A DNA stretch of 64,000 nt from Candidatus Enterousia intestinigallinarum. Lineage in GTDB: Bacteria > Pseudomonadota > Alphaproteobacteria > Rs-D84. Made by a program: the position numbers and the translations under genes. Shown here one piece after another: positions 36,316-44,259 of the stretch; the first letter of the stretch is position 1, and every line of letters begins with the position of its first letter. Location: positions 558,001 through 622,000 of the forward strand of contig OX097180.1 in the NCBI GenBank assembly GCA_944407095.1, written 5' to 3'. The notes beneath the pieces were generated by a model. It had not been told where the DNA came from, made no database searches, and saw nothing but the letters and a program-made list of their open reading frames with translations.

Positions 36316-38733
36316 CTATATATTGCCACCGCCCTGCTTTTTCAGATATTCGGCGACAAAATTATTTCCATATTTAGCATATAATTCTTCGGCCAATAAA
36401 ACCGACGAACGTCCCGATTCAAACAGGCGCAACAAATTACCCAATCCGCCCAATTCTGTATTCAGAATAACGGATTCACCCGTCACTGGTCGTGACAGTA
36501 ATACCGCACGTTTCAGATTTGGGTATGCCTTGCCCTGAATAAAAGCCATTTCCAACGGATTCAAATTCCAATATTGATAATCGGACGCATCGGCCGCCGG
36601 ATTGCGGAAAAACAGAACAGTTTGCGCCTGGCCGCGAACAACGTCACCAATCCCCAGTTTATCCAAAACATTTGCGCGCTGGAACGCAACCATATATGCC
36701 TGGCGGTTTTTACGTCCCTCTTGCAGGCCGGTGATAAAGTTATCACGGAACATTTTGTTTTCCAGCATAGGCGCCGTTTCATCAATCATAATTAGCGATG
36801 GATTACCACCGGATACTGTTATGTTATTTATTCTGTGCAAAATATAAGATATGACCGCCGGCGCCAATGTTTCGTCCGCCAATATATCTGTAAAGTCAAA
36901 CGTTGTCAGACGTGCGTTCAAATCCAATGTATCGGAATCTTCGTTAAAGATATCGCCGTATTGTAGCGGGTCGACCCATTTTTTCAATGCCGGCCGCATA
37001 TTTCCCGCGGATGAAAAACACGATTCCCACAGATTTTTCAGCAATCTGTCGTGTTCAGTCAAATAATCAAAGTTCACAGAAACCGCACGCGCAATTTCAT
37101 CGGCCGAATTGGCATCAGTTTGCCCAGTAATCATTGCAAACCACCGACGTAAAAACGCCCGGTTTGCTGCCGTATCCGGCATTTTCAAAGGATTCAGGTG
37201 TGTTAAAAATGAATCTTCAACCTTGTTATTTTTATCCTTGCCCATCATAGTGACATATTTGCCACCAACAGCCAGGGTGAATATTTCCGCCCCCTTGTTC
37301 CGGTCAAAGAAAAACGCCTTTAATTTCTGGTGACGCAATGATTGTGCAATCAGGAAACTGAACAATGTCGTTTTACCGCCACCCGTGGGACCGATTGTCA
37401 AAGTATGCGCCACGGCGGCCGGCTTGTCAGAAACGTGGAACTGGAACTGATACGGTGTGCCCTGTGCCGTCGGGAATATAACCAGCGGCCCCGGGCCCCA
37501 ATCGCTGTTTGCAACACCACGCGGTGTGCTGGACATCGGGATACTGACCGCCGCGGTCCGCGACAGCATTTTGAAACTGCGCGGAAAAACATCAAATCCG
37601 GGAATTTGTGCAAACCAAGAAACCTTTGATGCAAAACTTTCAACAATAGGCGACACACCGAACGATGCAGCAACCTTGTTAAATTCATCGATGTATTTTT
37701 CCAATTCTTCGACCGTGGCGCCAAATATCAAAAACAATGGATAATAATTTACCAGGTTTTGATTACCGGAAATATTTTCATCCATCGCCGATTCCGCGGC
37801 CGATATTTGTTCAGTTGCGGTTTCTGTTTTCTCATCGGCGGTTGCACGACGCTGGCGCAGGGCCGCCTCGACATCGGCCGCCCCCATAATACGAAATGCG
37901 TTCATACAAATCATTTCAGTTTGTATGGTATAGACGGCGTTGAAAAAATCCTCGTCCAGATAGTCGGGCGACATTTTGAACGAAATCGCCGCGGCAAAAG
38001 ATTGACGTCCATCGCCGATATAACGAATTATCCCGTTACGCATAAAATCAACATCGTCAACGGTTGCGACGTCACCAATACTTTGATCACATACGACGGG
38101 TGCCGGTTTTGTAATAGGCGATAAGATGCGTCCAAAAAATCGCGCCATATTGTCCGGACTGTCATTACGCAGAACACGCGGACGATACGCCGCCAATACG
38201 GATTCGATATAGTTGCCGTATTGATTTAATTTATCACGCGCGTTTGCACCACCGACCGACAAAACGATATAGTAGTTATTCGTAAATATACGCAGTCCCT
38301 GTGCACGCCACTTATTGTAAATTTGTTGCAATACGGGCTGATCAAATTCATAGTTTGTATTTTCGCCAACCGCATCGCGCACGGTATAAAAGCGCAATAC
38401 GACATTAGGATCGCGAATTTGGTTAAACAACTGTGCCCGCAAATCCAAGAATTTTTCACGTGTATCATCGTCCTGCATACTGGTCTGAACACCAGACACG
38501 CGATACACGCGTATAATTGACCCGTCCGTCAGCGTCATAGAATTATCAGTATAAACAGTATTAAACGGCAGATATTGTGAATATCTGGTATATCCGAACT
38601 TTGGAAAAATACGCCGTGTTAAAACCGGGATATACATCATCAATACGATAAACACGAAAATCACGGCCATAACCATAATGGTTGCCGTCAATGGAAATTC
38701 ACCGCCTGCAAAATGTTCAAAAAAACCGTTCAT
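36316..38733 (-). CDS. virB4: type IV secretion ATPase VirB4
   Basis: Inner-membrane-associated ATPase that drives pilus assembly and substrate export in VirB/Rvh-type systems. The N-terminal part is preceded by a membrane-like segment (about 14-37) not seen in all VirB4. Walker A is TIGPTGGGKTTLFSFLIAQS (about residues 450-470), Walker B NPSLIMIDETAPM, and the C-terminal arginine region is GLQEGRKNRQAY. At 805 residues it matches rickettsial VirB4. It follows virB3 by three bases. No other virB gene is in the window, as in Rickettsiales where the genes are scattered. Confidence 0.92.
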   Translation of the reverse strand: MNGFFEHFAGGEFPLTATIMVMAVIFVFIVLMMYIPVLTRRIFPKFGYTRYSQYLPFNTVYTDNSMTLTDGSIIRVYRVSGVQTSMQDDDTREKFLDLRAQLFNQIRDPNVVLRFYTVRDAVGENTNYEFDQPVLQQIYNKWRAQGLRIFTNNYYIVLSVGGANARDKLNQYGNYIESVLAAYRPRVLRNDSPDNMARFFGRILSPITKPAPVVCDQSIGDVATVDDVDFMRNGIIRYIGDGRQSFAAAISFKMSPDYLDEDFFNAVYTIQTEMICMNAFRIMGAADVEAALRQRRATADEKTETATEQISAAESAMDENISGNQNLVNYYPLFLIFGATVEELEKYIDEFNKVAASFGVSPIVESFASKVSWFAQIPGFDVFPRSFKMLSRTAAVSIPMSSTPRGVANSDWGPGPLVIFPTAQGTPYQFQFHVSDKPAAVAHTLTIGPTGGGKTTLFSFLIAQSLRHQKLKAFFFDRNKGAEIFTLAVGGKYVTMMGKDKNNKVEDSFLTHLNPLKMPDTAANRAFLRRWFAMITGQTDANSADEIARAVSVNFDYLTEHDRLLKNLWESCFSSAGNMRPALKKWVDPLQYGDIFNEDSDTLDLNARLTTFDFTDILADETLAPAVISYILHRINNITVSGGNPSLIMIDETAPMLENKMFRDNFITGLQEGRKNRQAYMVAFQRANVLDKLGIGDVVRGQAQTVLFFRNPAADASDYQYWNLNPLEMAFIQGKAYPNLKRAVLLSRPVTGESVILNTELGGLGNLLRLFESGRSSVLLAEELYAKYGNNFVAEYLKKQGGGNI

Positions 38734-38736
38734 TTT

Positions 38737-39033
38737 TTATGCCGCCAATCGCCCTGGAATCTTTTTTTTCAACAGTTGTATTTTTGCCGATATAATCTGA
38801 CCCAGTTGTGGATCACGTTTTGAATAGAACGCTAAAATCATATGCACCACTATCACAGATATCAGAAAATACAGCGGATTTACCGGTGAATCAGCCCCAG
38901 ATATGCTTAAACCTATTATAAAAACGATAATAAAAACAATGAATTGCACGGCAAAATTTATCACGGCCAGCGTGTACGGCACATAAAATATGCGCGCGGG
39001 ATTTGCCAATGCTTTCAGTACCTGTTGTCGCAT
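38737..39033 (-). CDS. virB3: type IV secretion protein VirB3
   Basis: 98-residue inner-membrane protein with two close hydrophobic helices (about 22-45 and 52-72) after a short N-terminus LKALANPARIFYVPYTLAVI, and a basic C-terminus with SKRDPQLG, a family-typical position. VirB3 works with VirB4 at the base of the channel. ATG 39033 follows AGGAGAGGAG. It is first in the virB3-virB4 unit. Confidence 0.85.
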   Translation of the reverse strand: MRQQVLKALANPARIFYVPYTLAVINFAVQFIVFIIVFIIGLSISGADSPVNPLYFLISVIVVHMILAFYSKRDPQLGQIISAKIQLLKKKIPGRLAA

Positions 39034-39076
39034 ATTTGGATTGACTCCTCTCCTTTGATGCTTGAATTATAACAAT

Positions 39077-39260
39077 TTCAACAGTTTTCAACAAGTATAA
39101 AAAGCATTTTGAAAAAATTGTTAAATTTGTTGAAAACCACCTATATTTTCAACTGTTTATTATTTATCGTAAATTTTCAACCCAACTGATAAACACCGCG
39201 AAAAACCGGCAAAAAATTGTTGAAAACTTGTTGATAAAAAGTTGAAATACGTTTTCAACA
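39077..39260. repeat. array of nine TTTTCAACA-like boxes in AT-rich DNA
   Basis: Boxes in both orientations: TTTCAACA (39077), TTTTCAACA (39085-39093), TGTTGAAAA (39128-39136), TTTTCAACT (39146), TTTTCAACC (39174), TGTTGAAAA (39218), TGTTGATAA (39229-39237), AGTTGAAAT (39240), TTTTCAACA (39252-39260). TGTTGATAA is TTATCAACA on the other strand, one base from the DnaA box TTATCCACA. The array fills most of the 322-base gene-free space between virB3 and rpmJ, which otherwise shows only an AT-rich rpmJ promoter region. A DnaA-binding region, an origin or another iteron-like operator are possible readings. Confidence 0.6.
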
Positions 39261-39355
39261 AAACAAACAGGCCCAACAAAAACAACAAATATTTAATTAT
39301 TATTTGATTTTTCACAAAAAGCGTTTATAATAGCCGCACAACAAAGGATTTAGAT

Positions 39356-39490
39356 ATGAAGTTTTTAAGTTCATTAAAGGCCTGGAAAAAACGCGGTAAT
39401 GTAAAGCAAATTCGCCGTGGCAAACAGGTTATTTTAATTGACCCTAGTAATCCTAAATTAAAGGCAAAACAGGGCTTCAGAAAAAAATAA
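39356..39490 (+). CDS. rpmJ: 50S ribosomal protein L36 (bL36), Cys-less type
   Basis: 44 residues: starts MKFLSSLKAWKKR, ends PKLKAKQGFRKK. This matches the alphaproteobacterial long-form L36 pattern (MKVxSSLKSxKKR ... NPxFKARQG). The zinc-binding Cys/His residues are absent, as in C-minus L36. AAAGGA precedes ATG 39356, and a terminator follows the stop. Confidence 0.88.
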   Translation: MKFLSSLKAWKKRGNVKQIRRGKQVILIDPSNPKLKAKQGFRKK

Positions 39491-39498
39491 TTATATAT

Positions 39499-39522
39499 AA
39501 CCCCTGATATGGGGTTTTTTTG
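39499..39522 (+). terminator. terminator after rpmJ
   Basis: Stem AACCCC/GGGGTT (39499-39504 with 39511-39516), loop TGATAT, followed by a run of T. Confidence 0.8.
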
Positions 39523-39540
39523 TTTTATAGGTACAATACT

Positions 39541-40467
39541 ATGAAATCAAAAGAAATACTGTCTGTTATTGATAAATATATAAATAAATATAATTCGGAA
39601 AAATCACCAAAATATGAAACTATATACACTTTGCCACCAAGTGACGCGGCAATGTTGGGGGATAATTTTATTCGCAATGACGCATCCCGTGTATTTTTTT
39701 GCTTTTACAGGTTGTCACCAAATGAATATGACAATGGCGGGGCGCAACATTTTGCAGATGGTACTTTTCATAACGGTAATTCATTAAAAGACGGAAAAAT
39801 CAAATTAGAATTAAACATAAATATGCCTGTTCGGGTTGATGGTGATAAAACATATCTGGACAGGGCTATGATGGCGGAATTGGTGACACACGAATTGGCG
39901 CACGCGTATCGTAAATCCAGGGAATTGGCTGCCGGACATTATAAATTTGATTTTTCATTTTTGAATTTTGTAAAACGCAAAAAATCAAATAAAAAATATA
40001 CCACGTTCCAACGTGCTGTGGCATACGATCGCACAATGCCAACCGGCGGCGCAAATGACATTTACGAAAAAATGCGCTGGGTTGGTTATGCCCTGGTCGA
40101 AGACGAGGCATACGCCCAACTGGCGGGTATTCAAACATTTTTGGCTGCGGGCGGCAATATAAAAAACAGTCGTGGCAGACAGTTGGTTGATATTATAAGC
40201 GACTATTTGAGTGAAATTGAAAAACAGGCAACTGTGGATGATTGGCAAAAATGTATGAAAGAGATATCGTATATTCCTGTACGCAAAGATGAAACGCCCC
40301 AGCATTTTTCACGTCGCTGGATTGCATATTATCGCGATAGAATTGCCAGATTTAACACACGGGTTGAAAAAATCATTAATAAACATCGCACGGACAAGTT
40401 CAAAAGTGGCAAACAATCTTTAATAGTCGCTGATACAATATTATCAAAAAACAAAGAATACGATTAA
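39541..40467 (+). CDS. hypothetical protein with HELAH zinc-site motif
   Basis: 308 residues, no signal peptide. It contains MAELVTHELAHAYRKSREL (about residues 110-128), a classic HExxH site in a helix. A possible third ligand lies in the VEDEAYAQLAG segment further on. The C-terminal part is helical and basic. It is probably a cytoplasmic metallopeptidase or structural zinc protein; the family is not assigned. ATG 39541 is chosen over an earlier in-frame start lying inside the rpmJ terminator. Its stop overlaps the stop of the SufD-like gene on the opposite strand by four bases. Confidence 0.65.
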   Translation: MKSKEILSVIDKYINKYNSEKSPKYETIYTLPPSDAAMLGDNFIRNDASRVFFCFYRLSPNEYDNGGAQHFADGTFHNGNSLKDGKIKLELNINMPVRVDGDKTYLDRAMMAELVTHELAHAYRKSRELAAGHYKFDFSFLNFVKRKKSNKKYTTFQRAVAYDRTMPTGGANDIYEKMRWVGYALVEDEAYAQLAGIQTFLAAGGNIKNSRGRQLVDIISDYLSEIEKQATVDDWQKCMKEISYIPVRKDETPQHFSRRWIAYYRDRIARFNTRVEKIINKHRTDKFKSGKQSLIVADTILSKNKEYD

Positions 40468-41144
40468 AACAAATTAAAATCGTTCATAAATGCTTCACGC
40501 AGGGCGGTGTCAACCTCGGTCCCGGACAGGCCGGCACCACGCAGGTATTCTATCTGTGGTGCGGTTGGTTGATAAATTGACGCACTGTGGTCGGCGGCAT
40601 CCGGCACGGATGATATGCGCTGGGCCGGTGAAATTTCTATACGTGCACTTTTATCGGCCAAAATTGAAAATCCGATATCGGACGTTGTGTTCGGGCAATT
40701 TTTTTCTATTATTGCCGTACCTGATAATTTTGAAATACTGTTTCGTTCCGCAATCAATTTTGTTTTTACCAAAATTGTCGTATCTGACACATCGTGTGAT
40801 GCAGTACAGTTAAATTTCAGATTGTCAGAATTTTCCAACATAACGTGTCCGCGAAATTCAGAATTTTTCCCGGCATTTTTGATAAAAATGTTAAAAAAGG
40901 CCGGCTTTTTATTTTTTATTTTTGCGGTTAAAAAAACTGGTTGGTTTTCAACATAGATATTTATATCCAACCGGTTTTCACCGGCAATTTCGCCAACATA
41001 TATTATGTGTATTGGCTTATCAAAATTTTCACGAAAATCAGTTCCGGCGATTGTTGATAATTCCGGACAGAAAACGCCGTCACGATACACAACCGTTTGT
41101 GCCGCAAAGGTTTTTATATTGAATTCGTTCCACAGGTATGACAT
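40464..41144 (-). CDS. short SufD-like protein (SufB/SufD family)
   Basis: 226 residues from ATG 41144 (ATG 41156 is also possible; neither has a clear ribosome-binding site). The C-terminal 100 residues follow SufD: ADKSARIEISPAQRIS, then DAADHSASIYQPTAPQIEYL, RGAGLSGTEVDTALREAF. The His in DHSAS matches the conserved SufD His. The N-terminal half is a reduced beta-helix; full SufD proteins are about 420 residues. SufBCD forms the scaffold for iron-sulfur cluster assembly. sufB, sufC and sufS are not in the window. It is divergent from ychF with about 28 bases between starts. Confidence 0.7.
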   Translation of the reverse strand: MSYLWNEFNIKTFAAQTVVYRDGVFCPELSTIAGTDFRENFDKPIHIIYVGEIAGENRLDINIYVENQPVFLTAKIKNKKPAFFNIFIKNAGKNSEFRGHVMLENSDNLKFNCTASHDVSDTTILVKTKLIAERNSISKLSGTAIIEKNCPNTTSDIGFSILADKSARIEISPAQRISSVPDAADHSASIYQPTAPQIEYLRGAGLSGTEVDTALREAFMNDFNLF

Positions 41145-41172
41145 ATTATTATGCATTATAAAGGAAATAAAA

Positions 41173-42252
41173 ATGGGATTCAATTGTGGAATTGTGGGAT
41201 TGCCAAACGTTGGTAAATCCACACTGTTTAATGCATTGACGCAAAGTGCGGCGGCCGATGCACAGAACTATCCGTTTTGTACAATCGAACCGAACACCGG
41301 ACGTGTTGTTGTGCCGGATGCCACGCTGCATAAACTGGCTGATGTTGCCAAATCGCAAAAAATTATTCCGACGCAACTGGAAATTGTGGATATAGCGGGA
41401 CTGGTAAAGGGCGCGTCTGCGGGCGAAGGTTTGGGAAACAAATTCCTGGGCAATATTTTATCAACGGACGCGATAATACACGTTGTCAGATGTTTTGAAA
41501 ATGACGATATAGTACACGTCAACGGGCGCATAGACCCATTGTCTGATATTGAAACGATTGAAACAGAATTGATGCTGGCCGATATGGAAAGCATTGAAAA
41601 GCAGATGAAAAATCTGGAAAAAAAGGCGCACGGCCTGGATAAGGTTGCAATCCGTATGCTGGACGATGCGCGCCTGATACGCGACGGGTTGGCACGTGGG
41701 GTTCCGGCGCGTCAATCCGATGCTGATGCATCACCGTTCAATTTGTTGACGGCAAAGCCGGTTATTTACGTATGCAATGTTGACGAAGCATCTGCCGCCA
41801 CCGGTAATAAATTTTCAGATATGGTTCGTGAAAAATACGGTGACAGCGCCCCGGTATTGATTATTTCGTCAAAGATAGAAATGGAAATCGCACAGATTGT
41901 TGATCCCGATGAACGTAAAATGTTCCTGGACGATTTGGGATTGCACGAATCCGGCCTGGACCAGGTTATACGCACTGGATACAAAACATTGGGATTACAG
42001 ACGTTTTATACCGTCGGTCCAAAAGAGGCGCACGCCTGGACAATAACTGCCGGTATGACCGCACCCCAGGCCGCCGGAAAAATTCATACTGATTTTGAAC
42101 GCGGCTTTATTCGCGCGGAAATAATTTCACCGGATGATTTTATCACCTATGGCGGTGAAGTTGCCGTCAAAGAGGCCGGTAAAATGCGCCTGGTTGGCAA
42201 AGAATATGTTATGCAGCCGGGCGATATATGTCACTTTTTGTTCAATAATTAA
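41173..42252 (+). CDS. ychF: redox-regulated ribosome-binding ATPase YchF
   Basis: Obg-related P-loop protein that prefers ATP. G1 is GLPNVGKSTLFNAL, switch region PFCTIEPNTGRVVVPD, G3 DIAGLVKGASAGEGLGNKFL, and the NKxD position is changed to NVDE (VCNVDE), which fits ATP preference. A coiled-coil arm covers about 135-210. The C-terminal TGS domain has the FYTVGPKEAHAWTI segment and ends in the family sequence VMQPGDICHFLFN. 359 residues. ATG 41173 follows AAAGGAAATAAAA; the upstream in-frame extension lies inside the divergent gene and is not used. Confidence 0.97.
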   Translation: MGFNCGIVGLPNVGKSTLFNALTQSAAADAQNYPFCTIEPNTGRVVVPDATLHKLADVAKSQKIIPTQLEIVDIAGLVKGASAGEGLGNKFLGNILSTDAIIHVVRCFENDDIVHVNGRIDPLSDIETIETELMLADMESIEKQMKNLEKKAHGLDKVAIRMLDDARLIRDGLARGVPARQSDADASPFNLLTAKPVIYVCNVDEASAATGNKFSDMVREKYGDSAPVLIISSKIEMEIAQIVDPDERKMFLDDLGLHESGLDQVIRTGYKTLGLQTFYTVGPKEAHAWTITAGMTAPQAAGKIHTDFERGFIRAEIISPDDFITYGGEVAVKEAGKMRLVGKEYVMQPGDICHFLFNN

Positions 42253-42257
42253 AATAA

Positions 42258-42290
42258 TAAAAAATGCCGGTGTTTGCCGGCATTTTTAAC
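42258..42290. terminator. bidirectional terminator after ychF
   Basis: Stem AATGCCGG/CCGGCATT (42263-42270 with 42277-42284) with A-rich left and T-rich right sides. It lies between convergent ychF and the 42286-42639 gene. Confidence 0.8.
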
Positions 42291-42639
42291 GCATAATTTT
42301 TTCTGTATAAATTATTTGTTTCATCATTTGTATTGGTGTTTGACGTGCACCGTATATCGGCATAAAATTTTTATCCAACGCTACATCGCCATTTGTCACC
42401 GCACAGGCCGCCACCGCATTTTCACATACATTATAGATTGTCGGATTCCAGTGAATTTTTTTAACACCGTCTTGTTCTGTTTGTATTCCGATTTGAAAGC
42501 GTCGCAGTGATGAATTTGTCCGCGCCAGCATTTTCAGTATATACATCAAACTGACGGGTTTCATTTTCAACGGCACGAAATACGACGACAATTCCGTCGC
42601 ACCAGCATTTCTGAAAAGATATGTATATTTTGGTTCCAT
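42286..42639 (-). CDS. hypothetical protein, 117 residues
   Basis: Unrecognised. It is basic, with a mixed alpha/beta look: FVPLKMKPVSLMYILKMLART, NPTIYNVCENAVAACAV, then an Arg/Lys tail. There is no signal peptide. ATG 42639 is three bases after the dnaG stop, so it is the last gene of the topA-dnaG unit. Confidence 0.6.
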   Translation of the reverse strand: MEPKYTYLFRNAGATELSSYFVPLKMKPVSLMYILKMLARTNSSLRRFQIGIQTEQDGVKKIHWNPTIYNVCENAVAACAVTNGDVALDKNFMPIYGARQTPIQMMKQIIYTEKIMR

Positions 42640-42642
42640 TTT

Positions 42643-44259
42643 TTATATAGAAATCAATGCGTCCATTTTTTGCATAGCGGTATTTATTTGTTCATCCAGC
42701 ACCGCGATTTCATCACGTACATTTTCGCCCGCCAACAATCGCGCTGTCAAATCACGTTTTTGCGATTGCAGACGCGCCATATATTTTTGCAGTTTTAACG
42801 ACACTATGTATTTTTCTGCTGACTTTTCATCAATATTCATATCTGGTGCATTGTCATCAAAATTTATATTCAGTGTCGCCAAAAAATCACCATATCGTTC
42901 GGCGATTTCTGGATATTGATTTACAATAAATATAACTGTTTTTTTGGTTATGTCGTCAACCCCCGGCATATCTATTTTTGGGATGTTTTGTGACTGTCTT
43001 TTCCATTTGTGCCATTGATTGAATATGCGCTGGTTATATTCTTGTTCATATTCCGCGCGCAGATGTTGATCTGTTATTTTATCGGTTTTTTGTTTGATAA
43101 ATTTTTCCGCCTGGGTGCGTCCGCCCGGCGTCGATACATTAAATCCAGTGTTTGCCAGGTTCCACAAGAAATCCGTCAGCCCCGTTGATGCGTCTATAAT
43201 TTTTTGCATTGCGGTTGTGCCGCCAGATTTTAATACCTCGTCCGGGTCTTTGCCGCCGGTAACAAACGCAAAGCGTACGTCCGACGTATCACGCAGAAAT
43301 GGCATAACAATATCACACGCGCGTGCGGCTGCCTTTTGCCCGGCGGCGTCACCGTCAAAACAGAATATAATGTTACGGTTTGCCTTGCACAGCATTGAAA
43401 TATGATCTTCGGTCAGGGCGGTGCCCAGTGGTGCGACCGTTTCTGGAAAACCGTGGCATTGCATTTGGATTGCGTCTATTTGACCCTCGACAACAATGCT
43501 GCGATTTGCACGGTGAATTGCATCACGTGCGAAATTAAAACCGAAAATAGTTTTACGTTTGTGAAACAGTTCCGTGTCGGTTGTGTTTATATACTTTGGT
43601 TCACTGCCGTCCAGACAGCGTCCTGAAAACGCGACAATTTGTCCGCGGGCGTTAAAAATAGGAAACATTAGTTTGTCGCGGAAAAAATCGTACATACCAT
43701 AATCACCGCGACGACACATACCAGTTGCCATCAGGTTTTCTTGTTTTACATTTACAAACTTGTTCGCGATTATGTTGTTTTTCGGCGCATACCCGATGCG
43801 ATAGCGTTGTATCATTTCATCTGTAAATCCGCGCCGCCGCACATATTCCAGTGCAGTCACGCCCATTGGTTCAAACAACAATTTTTGATAAATATCGCAC
43901 GCGCCCGACATAATTTGATAATAAGATTCTTCACGTGCAACCTGGGCGGCGGGCTTTGGTTTATAATCCGGCATTTTTAATCCCGCCTGGGCCGCCAGTT
44001 CCGTAATCGCCGTTTTGAAATCCACATTTTCGGATTTCATAACAAAAGAAATTATGTCGCCGTGTTCACCACATCCAAAGCAGTGATAAAATCCCTTGTC
44101 TTCGTTCACGGAAAAACTGGGTGTTTTTTCGTTATGAAATGGACAACATCCCCAATAATTTTGACCCTTTTTTACCAACGGAACACGGCGTCCAACAACA
44201 TCGACAATAGACAGTCGTTCGCGCAGTTCGTCAGTAAAATTGCGGTCGTATTTAGGCAT
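42643..44259 (-). CDS. dnaG: DNA primase DnaG
   Basis: Synthesises RNA primers at the fork. The N-terminal zinc finger is CCPFHNEKTPSF ... YHCFGCGEHGD (about residues 39-67). RYRIGYAP and GRCLDGSEPKYINT mark the catalytic core. The TOPRIM motif is IVVEGQIDAIQMQCHG with the acidic CFDGDAAGQKAA. The C-terminal helicase-interaction part is short, giving 538 residues against 580-640 in many bacteria. The start shares one base with the topA stop (TAATG). Confidence 0.95.
   Translation of the reverse strand: MPKYDRNFTDELRERLSIVDVVGRRVPLVKKGQNYWGCCPFHNEKTPSFSVNEDKGFYHCFGCGEHGDIISFVMKSENVDFKTAITELAAQAGLKMPDYKPKPAAQVAREESYYQIMSGACDIYQKLLFEPMGVTALEYVRRRGFTDEMIQRYRIGYAPKNNIIANKFVNVKQENLMATGMCRRGDYGMYDFFRDKLMFPIFNARGQIVAFSGRCLDGSEPKYINTTDTELFHKRKTIFGFNFARDAIHRANRSIVVEGQIDAIQMQCHGFPETVAPLGTALTEDHISMLCKANRNIIFCFDGDAAGQKAAARACDIVMPFLRDTSDVRFAFVTGGKDPDEVLKSGGTTAMQKIIDASTGLTDFLWNLANTGFNVSTPGGRTQAEKFIKQKTDKITDQHLRAEYEQEYNQRIFNQWHKWKRQSQNIPKIDMPGVDDITKKTVIFIVNQYPEIAERYGDFLATLNINFDDNAPDMNIDEKSAEKYIVSLKLQKYMARLQSQKRDLTARLLAGENVRDEIAVLDEQINTAMQKMDALISI

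Noticed and set aside
41005..41172. N-terminal extension of YchF
   Set aside because: The P-loop normally starts within a few residues of the N-terminus, and AAAGGA lies before ATG 41173.
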